From: Brassica napus
Taxonomy: Eukaryota; Streptophyta; Magnoliopsida; Brassicales; Brassicaceae
Reading direction: 5' to 3'
Length of the DNA: 64,000 nucleotides
Assembly: GCF_020379485.1 (NCBI RefSeq)
Contig: NC_063450.1
Location: 48,388,681-48,452,680, forward strand
Below are positions 34,629 to 46,700 of this stretch, piece after piece. The notes beneath the pieces are model-generated. The model made no database searches and had not been told where the DNA came from. It saw only the letters and a list, made by a program, of their open reading frames with translations. A program made the translations under genes and the position numbers. Each line of letters starts with the position of its first letter. The stretch's first letter is position 1.

Positions 34629-35415
34629 TCTTCTCTTAAAACAGAAGTCACAACCTTGATTCATGTGTGATTTTTTTAAAAAAATTGACCTAATGTACAT
34701 ATTCTTAGAAAGTCATGTTATATTTAATCTATAATCTTATCGTTTAAATTTTGGGTCTACAAGAAATTTTTATTGGGCTATCAATAATTGGATTTAAACA
34801 ATAGACAATCCATTGAATTTATAGATAGTATAAATTAAATAGATATAATTTAATATTGTAATATTATATCTCCATATGTTAATTATTTAAATATTTGTCG
34901 ATGTTAAATTTTAAAATTATGAAGATTTTTTTAAAATAAAAAAAATCATATTATCTAACAATGATTAATCTTTACTACCTTAAACCAATCAAAACAAATT
35001 TTAAACTATATAGTTTATTTTAAAAATTAAACAAAAACTAAATATTTAATTATTTACTCGAATTATATGTGAAGCGAAAATTTTAATTTTAAATTTTTTT
35101 TTCTAAATTTTTGAAATGTTACAATATTTTTGAATATGACAATAAAATAATATTTTACTAATCTTTATTTATATAGTTACGATTTTAATAATGAAATAAT
35201 AATCTGAAAATATATATATAGAAGAAGATACAAATACATATGAAAGTTTGAAACAATCTATTCAATGAAAAAAATATACCTTAAACTTATTATGTTTTAA
35301 AAATTGATAGACACATATATATTATAATATATATCAATTTAGAATTGAAAACAAAATGTTTATATAAAAATAAATGAAAGCGAAAATCCGCGCGTTTGCG
35401 CGGATCGAGATCTAG
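34629..35415 (+). mobile_element. Helitron C, plus orientation
   Basis: The 5' end is TCTTCTCTTAAAACAGAAGT at 34629. The 3' end contains CCGCGCGTTTGCGCGG (perfect 6-bp stem hairpin) followed by ATCGAGATCTAG ending at 35415, next base T. It is the reverse complement of Helitrons A and B, so B and C form a long inverted repeat around the Cassandra element. Confidence 0.85.
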
Positions 35416-36068
35416 TCTATCTTATTAAAGTACAAGTAATTTAAGTTTTTGTTTGGCAACATAGATATCAGTTAAAAAAATATAGTGTTGTTTAGAAACA
35501 TGAATACAATATATTAAGGAAAAAAAAGTAATTGGTTTATGTTATCAAGAAAAATTGGAAATTCATTATATTATGAAAACTATATATATGGGTCAACTTT
35601 AAAATATACGAAAAATGGCTGGCCCAATCTAATTACCTAAAAACATCTTTGTCTAAAATAATCATAAAACAAAATTTAAATTTTATATACATATTTCAAA
35701 TAAAAATATTAATTTAAAATTGATTTATATCAAAAATTGACTCAAAAATATACATATATTCAAAAATTGATTTTACTAAAATTTTTTTTATAAGAATTAT
35801 AAAACTGTTTTAAATATATTTAAGAAAAATACAATACAAAGCAATTTCAAACACCAACGTAAATTATGATTTTTATATTTCATATTAAGCTTTAAAATAT
35901 AATATATATGATTATTTATATGTTGGTACGTATAAAATACTATTAATTATATGATTAATTATATGATGGTAGGTAAAAGACACGATTAACTATATGATGA
36001 CACATATATGATATTTAATAGTGACATGAAAAAAATAAATAATAGCATATTTTTGCAATATTATATCT
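35416..36068 (+). mobile_element. Helitron-like copy D1
   Basis: Starts TCTATCTTATTAAAGTACAA directly at the base after Helitron C's CTAG. The sequence (for example AAAATATACGAAAAATGGCT, CAATCTAATTAC) recurs in diverged form in D2. I see no clear 3' hairpin, so the right border is approximate. Confidence 0.5.
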
Positions 36069-36760
36069 TCTATCTTATTAAATTAGAAGTACCTTTGGGA
36101 ATGTTTGGAAACAAGAATAACATAATTAAAAAGAAATATAATGTTGTTTGAAAATATGGATAGCAGTATATTAAAAAAAACTTATGTTATTAAAAAAAAA
36201 ATTGAAGTCCATTATATTTTTATAAATTATCTGTTTGGACCAGATTTAAAATATACGAAAATGACTCAATCTAATTACTTTTTTTGTGCAACTAGTCCAA
36301 TCTAATTAAATAAAAACATATTTTGTCTAAATTAATCACTAAACAAAATTCAAAACAAAAATTGATTCAAAAATATACATGTATTCAAAAATTGATTTTT
36401 ATTAATGTATTTTCCAATAACCATTATAAAAGTGTTTTCAATATATATAAAAAATACAATACAAAGGAACTAACAGATTGAGTAAACCTTCTTTCTAATT
36501 TTTTTTATGGACCACTGAAATAGAATTAGATATACAATACTAGAAATAACTATAATATTTGAGTTACAATATCAAATAAACAATGTAACAAAAAATAATA
36601 TATGAATGTATTAGTATTCCTTTATTCATATTACAAATACGATAATAGTCAAACAATAATATATAATGGGACCATAATTTTTTAAATCCAACAATTATCA
36701 ATTAGTTATGAATTGTTAATGTTCTTAACATCCGTGCGGACCAGTTTAATCTTATAGCAG
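36069..36760 (+). mobile_element. Helitron-like copy D2
   Basis: Starts TCTATCTTATTAAATTAGAA and parallels D1 along its length. CATCCGTGCGGACCAG near 36730 may be a decayed 3' hairpin region. Borders are approximate. Confidence 0.45.
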
Positions 36761-36901
36761 TAGTTGTGCACCCAGTCAAAAGAATTTGGTCTCGCCCCTG
36801 TTGATATATACTTTTTTTTTTGGAACACCACCCCTGTTGATTTTTTTTTTGTTCTAACCATCCATTAAAACATTACTTCAAAGGGTCCATACAAAAGAGG
36901 A

Positions 36902-37155
36902 AAGCTAAACCTCTGAAGGAGGAGAGTTCTGCAAAGCAAACAGAGCTGATTTCGCAAGGTTATCAGCCACTGCATTGCCCAAACGGGGAATAAACTGAAA
37001 AGAGATCGCAGCAACAAAGGAACAAGCTAAAAACAGGATATCAAGCAGCACATTACGAACCGAGATGTCCATCTCCTGCTTGTTGATTAAAGAGATCAAT
37101 ATCTTAGAGTCCGAGAAGACTTTGATGACAGTACGAAATATCGCTAAAGTCTTGC
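36902..37155 (-). pseudogene. LINE RNase H-domain fragment
   Basis: The minus strand encodes AIFRTVIKVFSDSKILISLI, NKQEMDISVRNVLLDILFLA and ends FIPRLGNAVADNLAKSALFA then LQNSPPSEV. FSDSKILISLIN and PRLGNAVADNLAKSAL are the usual C-terminal RNase H blocks of plant LINE (RVT_3) polyproteins. Only this 3' end remains; the T-rich run at 36841-36851 may be its poly(A) tail in reverse. Confidence 0.75.
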
Positions 37156-37159
37156 CCTT

Positions 37160-37618
37160 TTGTGATTGCTAATCAAATTAATTAAAATGAACCAAAAATG
37201 AGTAAACCTTTTCTTAAACGAAAAAGAAACTGCCATGCCCCCATTGGTGTGCTATAGCTTATAGCTAGTTTAACTATGTGTGCATCACTCCTGATATTAC
37301 ATTTGAATTCCCGGATAAATACTTAAAAGACGGTATTCGAGTAATATACAATAGATCAATTTTAAAACAAATTTAAATAGATTTGATAAAACCATCCATT
37401 AGATCAGCCGACAAATATTATTACAAAGAAAAAAGCTTCAAAAAGAAGATCTTCTTTTCAAATACCTCCACAGACCACACATGTCACATGTTATTCTTTT
37501 TTGGTCTTCCATTCCGGCAGACTTAATAACCTGCATTTTGTTATATATTAGTATTATGTTATGTTTAAAATTTAAATGCTAGCTGTTTCTGATCATTAAT
37601 TTTTTATTAAGTTCATTA
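37160..37618. other. Intergenic 3' flank of MATE gene 2
   Basis: AT-rich DNA. No gene or repeat that I can support. Confidence 0.3.
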
Positions 37619-40600
37619 CTAATTTTGGAGAGAATTCTTCTTGTCGTCCCACATATCCAATCGTTTCCTAGCTTTTTCCACCTAAAGTATTGTATAACAA
37701 TAGAATCTTAATAATATGTAGACACCCTTAAAATCAAATTTAACTTATAAAACATAATATATAAACCAATAGGATACGGGTTCATATCAAGTAATATTTA
37801 CCTCTTTATCCCAATCTGTTCGGTACGTGACGTAAAGTAAAATGAGGGTTTGCATGAGGGTACCTCCAATCATCCCGGTCCATATTCCCTATCACCAAAA
37901 TTCACATATAAATTTGATTTTACTATATTAGATAAAAGCATATATTATACAGAAAGTTTACACCAAAAAAAAAATATTATATTGAAAATATTGAAAACGA
38001 CCTTGGCTTGCAAATTGAAAGTAAACCCAAGAACACAACCAATGGGAATACCAATAACATAGTAACAACCAACATTCACATACGCCACGAATGTCTGCCA
38101 TCCACACCCCACTGCCACTCCTACAAACACATGCCAATTCGAAATTTATTTGGTCCGGTTTAGTAACTATATACACTGGTTTTCTCCGGTTTGAAGCTAA
38201 TTTTAACGCACATACATATACGTACCGGACAAGACGGGTTGGATTCCGTTGAGGATAACTGTAACGGCGAGAAAAGGACAGAGGTCAGAAACGGCTTTAG
38301 CCACGTCAGCGTCCGACGTGAAAATGTAGCTAATGTAATCACGTGACGCCAACAGGATGACTGCCTCCGCGACGGAGATCACGAAGGAAACGAAAGTGGC
38401 CGTCCATGTAGAGAACAACGCCGATTTTGGATTTCCCGCTCCGAGCTCATTACTTGTTCGTATACTGTCACGTATTTTTCAGTTCGTCATTTTTTTTTGT
38501 CAAATTCATCATTTAATTTTAATAATGGTGGCTAACAAGTAATGATTTACTCCAATATTTAAGACGGAATAAATACTAACCTTGCAGCCGCGTTGAAACC
38601 GACCGAGACCATGAATGATAATGCTGAAACTGCCATACTGTAACAAAAGGGAGTAACTGTTATACATATCGCACAAGTTATAATTATGTCAAATCATTAG
38701 ATAGGTGAGGTCTGCCTCAATAATGTACACCAAAAAACATAATTCACGAGTCTCTCTCAATTATGTTTCTCGTGGGGATAGATTAAGTGGTTATTGTATC
38801 TAAAAGTATAGACAAGTCCCCTCAACCAAAAATAAACCTAAACAAAATATTTGTTGGAAAAAATCAAGATATTAATCAAATAATGGACTCATAATAGACT
38901 TACCAAATCGAAAGAGAATCTAGAGAGAGAGCAGGGTCCTTAAGCAGACCAGCGAGAAGAACCAGAATCTGTGAATACCACATTTCCAGACAGATCATAA
39001 CAGCGGAGCCAACAGAGAGTTTAGAAAAACTCCAAAGACCTTGGAACGATCTCGAGCTAAGACCAGTCCACGTGTGTCTGAACCTTTGACTATTCTTAAT
39101 ATACAAAGCTTGAGCCACAACTATAACCCACCAAGAGATAGTAAGAACGCAAGCGATTCCCATAAGGCCCATGCCCATTACGTAAACGGTGATCCACGTA
39201 AACAAGATCTGGAGGAGAAGGGCGGCGCCTGAGATGTACGCGCTGGGGATCACTACGCTTTGGGCCTGGAGGAACTTCTGGGCCGTGAAGTTGACTGCGT
39301 AGGCAAAGATTTGAGGGATGAGTCCGGCGATGTACAAAGAACCTTTGTATGATACTGTTTTAGGTTCGCCTAACAGAAGTAGAATCGGGTATGAGAAGGT
39401 GTATAGTACTGTCATTGGCAAACCCACTAAAGCAAGGACTATTGTTGCTCTTTGGAGATAGATCCCAAGCATGTCATAGCGTTGGGCCCCATATGCTTGT
39501 CCACATAGTGTCTCGACTGCACTGCCCATGCCCAACTGAAAAGGAAATACAAAAACTTAATTGAATCTATAAATAAGTTTTCTCGATCTGCAGTAGCTTA
39601 ATTGTATACTTTAACTCACAGCTAAAAAAAGTAAGACGTATTTTCAAACGTAGAAAATGGAAGAAAACTTGCGAGATACTCCCTCTGTTTCATATTAAGT
39701 GTCGTTTTGGGTCTATGCACACGGATTAAAGAAACAATTAATTTTGTACATTTCCTATATAAAAACACAATTACCAATACACCAAACCATATTTCAACCA
39801 ATAAAAAAATAAATTATTGAATAAAACTAATAAATTTTGCATTGAAAATCGAAAACGACACTTATTTTGTAACGAAAAAAATTTTCTACAACGACACTTA
39901 TTCAGAAACGGAAGGAGTAATAATTTTCGGGTAAATTTAATAAAATTGGGGATTTTCTATAAGAATATCTTTAATAGGGGTAAAATTATGGGTAGTCTGG
40001 AAGTTTTTTTTTGTAAAAAACATTAGAGTCTAGCAAAAACAAAAATGCAAAGTAGAAGTTGGTAAATGTCACGACTTCGGGCATCAATAATCTACGTATC
40101 AATCTCTTTTTGCTTTTTCAGAAGTGCGAATCAATCATTCTTTTTTTTTTTTTTTTTTTTTGAACTCATGCGAATCAATCATTCATTATTTCATTTCAAG
40201 AGAAAGAGGATTGAGTATACTGAGAATTTTCAAAAGAAACACTTTAAAATAAACGATGCTACCCAAGATTTTATGTTACACATTCTATTAAGCCAAACCA
40301 GACTCGAAATCGTTACAAGTACTTATCGAAAAAAAACCGCTATAATAAGAAAATGAAAGATTATTTCATTTTGTAGTAAAAGAACAACTGTATGTTTACG
40401 GAAGTTGCTGCATACATAAGTTTTGATTCCTGATTAAGAACATTGAATCGTTAAGTTACCTTCAGTGCAACCAGGGGTGATAATTTTTTAACAATACTGT
40501 ACTTGTTGCTGAGCCTAGAGACTAGAGTAATATTCCTTCCGTTTTTTTAATATAAATCATTTTATAATTATACACATAGATTAACAAATTATTACTTTTT

Positions 40601-41783
40601 TATATTTTCTAAACAAAAACATCATTAATTATTTACCTAACCACAAATCAACCAATAATAAAATAGAAGGTTTATTATCATTGGTCATGTAACATTAAGT
40701 GTTAATAAATTTTACATAGAAAATCGAAAACATCATATAATTTGGAACATAAAAATTTCTATAAAACAATTTATATAAAAAAACGGAGGGAATATTTAAC
40801 ACTTAAATAAATGACTATCGTTATAGCCACACATTATATATATATATATTTATAAGTTTGGTAAGATAAGATAAGCTTAGCATTTTATATCAATTTTTAT
40901 TAGATTTGGTGGGAATCGAAGAAGAGAGTATCGATATTCAAGTCAGCAACAAAATAAAATTTAATGTTCACGCGCCACACGAGGGAAATTTTTAATTCTT
41001 AAAACTTCAACTGGTCATCTTGGTGGCGGTTGACCGTAAACATTGAATACCAAATGCAGAAGAAAAAAACAATGATATTAATTCTTCATACACACTACTA
41101 GCGAAATAAAGTGTTTGTAATTTTGGCTCAAAAACTATCAAAGATAATATAAGATGAAAAAAGAAAAAGAGTGTTTGCTTTTACAATCTTAAACTTTTCA
41201 CCAAAAAACTCTATACTAAACACTTCCTCTGTTCCTCGTCATCTCGACTATTTTTACTAAAAAAACCAACTCTATGACCAAATGGTCATTGCTATGTGGT
41301 GTAGCGTGAATTAAGAAGTTGATATCATGAGTCAACAGAATAAGAGTTGATAATTTTAAATAAAGTTGATAACTTACTATCATGAGTCAACAAAATAAGA
41401 GTTGATAATTTTAAATAATTATATCATTCACCGTGTAGTGTAGAGTAAAAACGTACCATGAGGCCATAGACAAGAGAGAAGCAGCTATTTCCGAGGGACG
41501 CGGCGGCGAGTTCCTGACTGCCGAGATGTCCGGCGAAGATACGAGCGGAGATACTCATGCCGCTGTTAACTAAATAGACAAGTATAGCCGGAAGTGCCAA
41601 CCGGAAAAGTAGTTTCATCTCTATGCACGATCCTAGGTACACGCGCCTCAGATAAGGAAGGCTACTCTCCGTCAAAACGCTCTCGAGTCCGACATCATTG
41701 TGAGGTTTTCGCTCCGAGACCGTCGGATCCACCAAAGGTCGCTGGAGACCGGTTCTCTCCACCGTCCCAGTTGGCACAACCAT
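37619..41783 (-). CDS. MATE (DTX) efflux transporter, tandem copy 2
   Basis: Seven exons on the minus strand: 41783-41457, 39535-38904, 38637-38581, 38464-38226, 38120-38002, 37888-37802 and 37681-37619, total 1524 nt, 507 residues; the exon lengths are identical to copy 1. The protein starts [20 protein letters not shown] and ends [14 protein letters not shown]. It shows the 12-helix MATE pattern with [60 protein letters not shown] and the canonical [11 protein letters not shown]. The frame and all splice sites are intact. Intron 1 (1.9 kb) contains two Stowaway MITEs. It resembles copy 3 more than copy 1 at the N-terminus and in the LGAGNPKSA motif. The transported compound cannot be read from sequence. 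Confidence 0.94.
39680..39917. mobile_element. Stowaway-like MITE 2, in MATE2 intron 1
   Basis: Ends CTCCCTCTGTTTCATATTAA and, inverted, TTCAGAAACGGAAGGAG; TA duplication at 39678-39679 and 39918-39919. It contains GAAAATCGAAAACGACACTT, which is also present inverted in MITE 4 at 62163-62401, so the two are copies of one family. Confidence 0.83.
40533..40792. mobile_element. Stowaway-like MITE 3, in MATE2 intron 1
   Basis: Ends TTCCTTCCGTTTTTTTAATA and, inverted, TATAAAAAAACGGAGGGAA; TA duplication at 40531-40532 and 40793-40794. 260 bp, non-coding. Confidence 0.8.
41321..41418. repeat. 57-bp-spaced direct repeat in MATE2 intron 1
   Basis: ATCATGAGTCAACA followed by a variant base and AATAAGAGTTGATAATTTTA occurs at about 41325 and again about 41381, a recent local duplication. 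Confidence 0.7.
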
Positions 41784-43721
41784 TGGTTATTGTGTTTGGT
41801 TTTTATCTTGTTTTAACTTCTAAGTTTTATAACAAGTCTTACGAGAGCAGGGTTTATATACTAAAGACCGAGGAGGGAGTTGGGGCGGGGGCGGGGGCGG
41901 GGGTGGGGGTGGGGGTGGGGGGAAGAGATATGAGGATCTGTGCGGTTTTAAAATAGTAAAAAAGAAATGAAGATAATTAAGAAAAAACAAACCCATTTGT
42001 GTTTTGTGCTAAAGACAAGTAATTGAGTGGCTGAGAGGTACAAGACTTGTCCCGTGGGTTTCAAGAGGCAGTGTAAAAACATTTTTGCTCAATTATATAA
42101 AACAAAAGCATGATGCAATTATTCTAAATAACCTGTTAAATGTATAGAAATCAGAAAACATATTTAATTTTTAATACTATGTTAATTATTGAAATTATAA
42201 TACAGAAAATATTGATGATTAACTGGAGCAGACGTTTTAAAATTATACGGAAGACGAGTTTTGATTTGGTTTTTAAAATCGTTTACGAAGGAAGGAAACA
42301 AACTAAAGTGAACCTTTTAGAATTAAAAAGAAAAACAAAAACGATAACAGAAATTATAATTTTAAAATGATTTATTCAATGTAACTGATCATTTTTTGTC
42401 ACGTGCTCTGTTCGTCACCAGTTCTCTTACTGAAAATATATAAAATTAACTATATTATAATATCTCACATTATCTCTTACTGAAAATATATAAAATATAT
42501 AAAATTAACTATATATTATAATATATAAAATTAACTATATTGTAATATTCAAAACCATCGTAACAAAATATTTTCTATACAGTTTAACAATTCCAAAATA
42601 GCTAGGTTATGTTTTTTATTCTGTATGAAATCAATATTTCAAGATTAGTCATATAATCTATTAAATTATGAAATGCTATTTTCGACAATGTTGTAATAAC
42701 GTGAATACTGACGACGGCCAAAATTATCAATTGAAAAAGAATGACTATGTGGACAAAAAAATTCAAACTTGCCGGAAAACATAAAAATGAATTTCACGTT
42801 GAATAATCTACCAAGATTTTATGGTTGTAGTTAGCTGGACAGCATTGTCCTTACTCCTTAGTCCTTACTAAGCAGTGAGATTTCGGCACCTTTCGTCTTT
42901 TGTTCTTTCCTCTTCTTTCATCTTTGCATCCTTTAAGTTTCTGTTTGATCACATCAATTCCTACAAATTGAACCAATTTTCCATTTGTAAACGACTAATA
43001 TATGGTATCATTTTGAAATTTAAATCAGTCACAAATTAATTAGTCTATCTACTCGTAAAACACTACAAAGAAAAATAGAATATTTTGTTATATTATATCA
43101 TATGATACGTAGTCCGTTTTTAAATAAGTTGTTTTTTTTTCAGAACATACGATATTCTCACGTATCATTTTGTGTTTAAATCACAATTTTTTCTGTTAGT
43201 TTTTTAAAAAATTTGTTCTAAAAAATAATCACTAAATCGTAAATCCAAATATTATGATATTTTTGATTGAATATATTTCTAAAAAATTGTATGCAATTTC
43301 TCATTTAGTTTTGTTGTCTCTTGTCACAATTATTGGTTAATCTTTATTTAGTAATGGGTTAGATTAACTTTTGAATGATTCGAAGATTATGTGATGATCA
43401 TGATTTAGGTGGTTTCTGGTTAATTGTGCTTATTGATATATTTGACTTAATTATTCAAATTTAGCATTCCTTGCTCAAGAATGTCGACGGGAGTGTTTAG
43501 AACCAACCTTGTAAAGATTTTTTCGTTCTAGCTAATGCTAAGTCTAAGATTATATCGATTAGTTTAGCATAGTCCTGGAATGTTGATGTAATACTAGCTA
43601 GGGGTGACTAGGCTGCTTCTGATTTTTGAATAAAATTCTCAATAAAAATAACTCTGAAAATCTATTAATTTTTGGCTACTTAGAAACATAAATTACATTT
43701 TTCATGAAATCCATGACTCGT
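41784..43721. other. MATE2 upstream region and MATE3 3' flank
   Basis: Contains the G-rich tract at 41881-41922 (listed separately). A tandem AT-rich duplication at 42420-42545 repeats AAATATATAAAATTAACTAT. No gene. Confidence 0.4.
41881..41922 (+). repeat. (GGGGGC/T)n tract upstream of MATE gene 2
   Basis: Seven runs of four or more G separated by single C or T, located about 100 bp upstream of the MATE2 ATG (41783, minus strand). The plus strand could form G-quadruplexes. In the MATE2 sense direction it is C-rich. Confidence 0.85.
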
Positions 43722-46700
43722 TTAATTTTGAAGAGATTCCTTATCGTCCCACATATCCAATCGCTTTCTCGCTTTTTCCACCTGAATTATTGTATGAAGA
43801 TAATCTTGATTATTTTGACACACCCAAACCAAAACTAACTTATAAAATATGATTTTAAACCAATAGGATGTGAGTTCATATCACGTAATACTTACCTCTT
43901 TATCCCAATCTGTTCGGTACGTGACGTACAGTAAAATGAGGGTTTGCATAAGGGTACCTCCAATCATCCCGGTCCATATCCCCTATCACCAAATTCAAAT
44001 AAAATTAAGTTTATTATATAGATTAATAAAGCATGTGCAATCCATGAAATGATTTTAGAAAACAAAACCTTGGCTTGAAAATTGAAAGCGAAGCCGAGTA
44101 TACAGCCAACAGGAATACCAATAATATAGTAACAACCAACATTTACATATGCAACGAATGTTTGCCATCCACATCCTACTGCCACTCCTGCATACAAATA
44201 CCAGACCGAGAATTATTTTATCTGGTTTGGTTAAGTTAAACCGCTTTTCCTCCGGTTTTAATGACAAGTTTATTGTATGTATATACCGGAGAAGACTGGC
44301 TGGATTCCGTTGAGAATGATGGTGACGGCGAGAAAAGGGCAGAGGTCAGAGACGGCTTTAGCCACATCAGCCTCCGACGTGAAAATATAGCTGATGTAAT
44401 CACGTGAAGCTATTACGGCAAGGGCCTCTGCGAGAGAGATCACGAAGGAAACAAAAGTCGCCGTCCATGCAGAGAACAAAGCCGATTTTGGATTACCTGC
44501 TCCAAGCTCATTACTTGTCCGTATGCTGTCATTGTTTTTTAAATTAACGATTTTACTTTCAGCAATGTTGATTAGTGATTCGAAGCTGATATTAAATATA
44601 AATACTAACCTTGCAGCTGCGTTGAAGCCTACGGAGACCATGAAGGATAAAGCTGAAACTGACATGCTGAAAAAAGAAGAAAAAATGTTAAAAGAAATGA
44701 ACATTACTAAAAAACAAGAAAATCAAGATTATAAAATGGACTTACCATATGGATAGAGAATCTAGAGAGAGAGCAGGTTCTTTAAGCAGACCAGCGAGAA
44801 GAACAAGAATCTGTGAATACCACATCTCAAGACAGATCATAACAGCAGAACCAACAGAGTGTTTGAAAAAACTCCAAAGACCATGAAACGATCTCCAACT
44901 AAGACCAGTCCATGTGTGTCTAAACCTTTGACTACTCGTAATATACAAAATCTGGGCCACACCTATGACCCACCAAGAGATAGTCAGAACATAAGCGATG
45001 CCCATAAGACCTAAGCCCATCATGTTAACGGCCATCCACGTTAGCGAGATCTGGAGGAAGAGGGCTGCGGCTGAGATGTACGCACTGGGGGTGACCACGC
45101 TTTGGGCCTGGAGGAACTTTTGAGCCGTGAAGTTGACGGCGTAAGCGAAGATCTGAGGCATAAGCCCGACGATGTACAAGGAACCCATGTACGAGACCAT
45201 TTTGGGCTCACCTAACACAAGTAGAACCGGGTACGAGAAGGTGTATAGTACTGTCATGGGCAAACCGACTAGAGCGAGGACAATAGTTGCTCTTTGGAAA
45301 TAGATTCCAAGCATGTCGTAGCGGTGAGCTCCATATGCTTGTCCACATAGAGTCTCGACTGCACTTCCCATGCCTAACTGTATAAAACAAGTATAAATGG
45401 TAAATTATATAAACACTTTTTTACATTGTATATAAAAGAAAATACATTATCCATTTCTACAAACAACATCGACATATGTATTTACATATCCCTATTATAA
45501 CGTACGTTTTGTAGGGGAAGGAATATTTTCACATTAAGAATTTATTCTTTTGATTTACGATAGTAATATATTGTGAACGATAATCTGGCAGCAAAAGAAA
45601 AAAGAAAAAACATGCTAAGTAGATGTTCATAATTTTCACAATTCGTTTATGTTGTTCCAGAAATCCAAATCAAACTTTGGATAAAAGTCGAAATCATTGT
45701 TACGATCTCTTCATAGGGTGCTACTATTATTAATTTATGACTTTTTGTAAAATTTAAGAAAAGGAACTGATATCACGAGAAAAGAAAAAGGTCAATTATA
45801 TACTACTAAATTACAAAAAGAGAATCATAAATGTTTGACACTGATATTACCGAAAAGAGCCTCTCTCTCTTATCTCTCTCAAATTTTTTAGAGAGAGAGT
45901 GCTAACATGTCCGAATCTTTTTCTGGTACTCTGCTTCCGACACAAAGTGGCTTTCTCAGCACGATGTGGTCGGCTTTTGTCTCTGGCGGCTCTCCATCTT
46001 CTGGTGTAGCCGGCCGGCTTTTGTCTCCGGCGATTTATCTTCTCCTTCGATGGCTTCGTCCGGCTCTCGCTAACCATCGATCTTCTTCGATGTTGTTTAG
46101 CTCCGGATTCTGTCCGGAATTTTTGTTTTATCTTGTCTTCTTCGCTTCTCTGTGCTTATTCTGGGATTCAAATGAATATTGATCTAAACACCAGATTGTT
46201 TTATCCTCTCCTTGGTTAGGGTTTTCGCATCTTCAAGCTTATTTGTATCTTTAAAGATGTATGAGTTGCTTGTTCAGGATAATCTGGTGCTCAAAGATCG
46301 ATTGAATGCAATCGTTTCTTCTCTGTTCTGGAAGTGAAGATATGTTGTTCATCTCAATCGCCTTGGGTTTTCTTTGCGACGGGTGCTCGGTTGAGCTGTT
46401 ATCCCTTCGACCTGTTGAAGCTTTGGTCTTCCGGTGGATCGGATCTCCGGCGAAAATTCTCCGTTGGCGTTGAATCGGTGAGAGCTGTATTTTCTAGACA
46501 TGTGTCTCGGCTTTCTTGTTGACTCAGCCATCACCGTTTAAGCCGTGAGACTTTAACAAACGGACCTTCTGTTTGGGTCGTTCCTATAGTCCCATATGTG
46601 CTGTTTTCGTTGCCCTTTTGTTTGGGCTTTAGTTGGCCTCGTCTAGGCCTTTGTGGTATTTTGTGGGCTGTTTGGGCCATTTAGTGTTTAAGTTTTGTCC

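Noticed and set aside
45907..46182. 91-residue plus-strand open frame
   Set aside because: Inside the poly(A) retroposon; composition-driven, no recognised domain.
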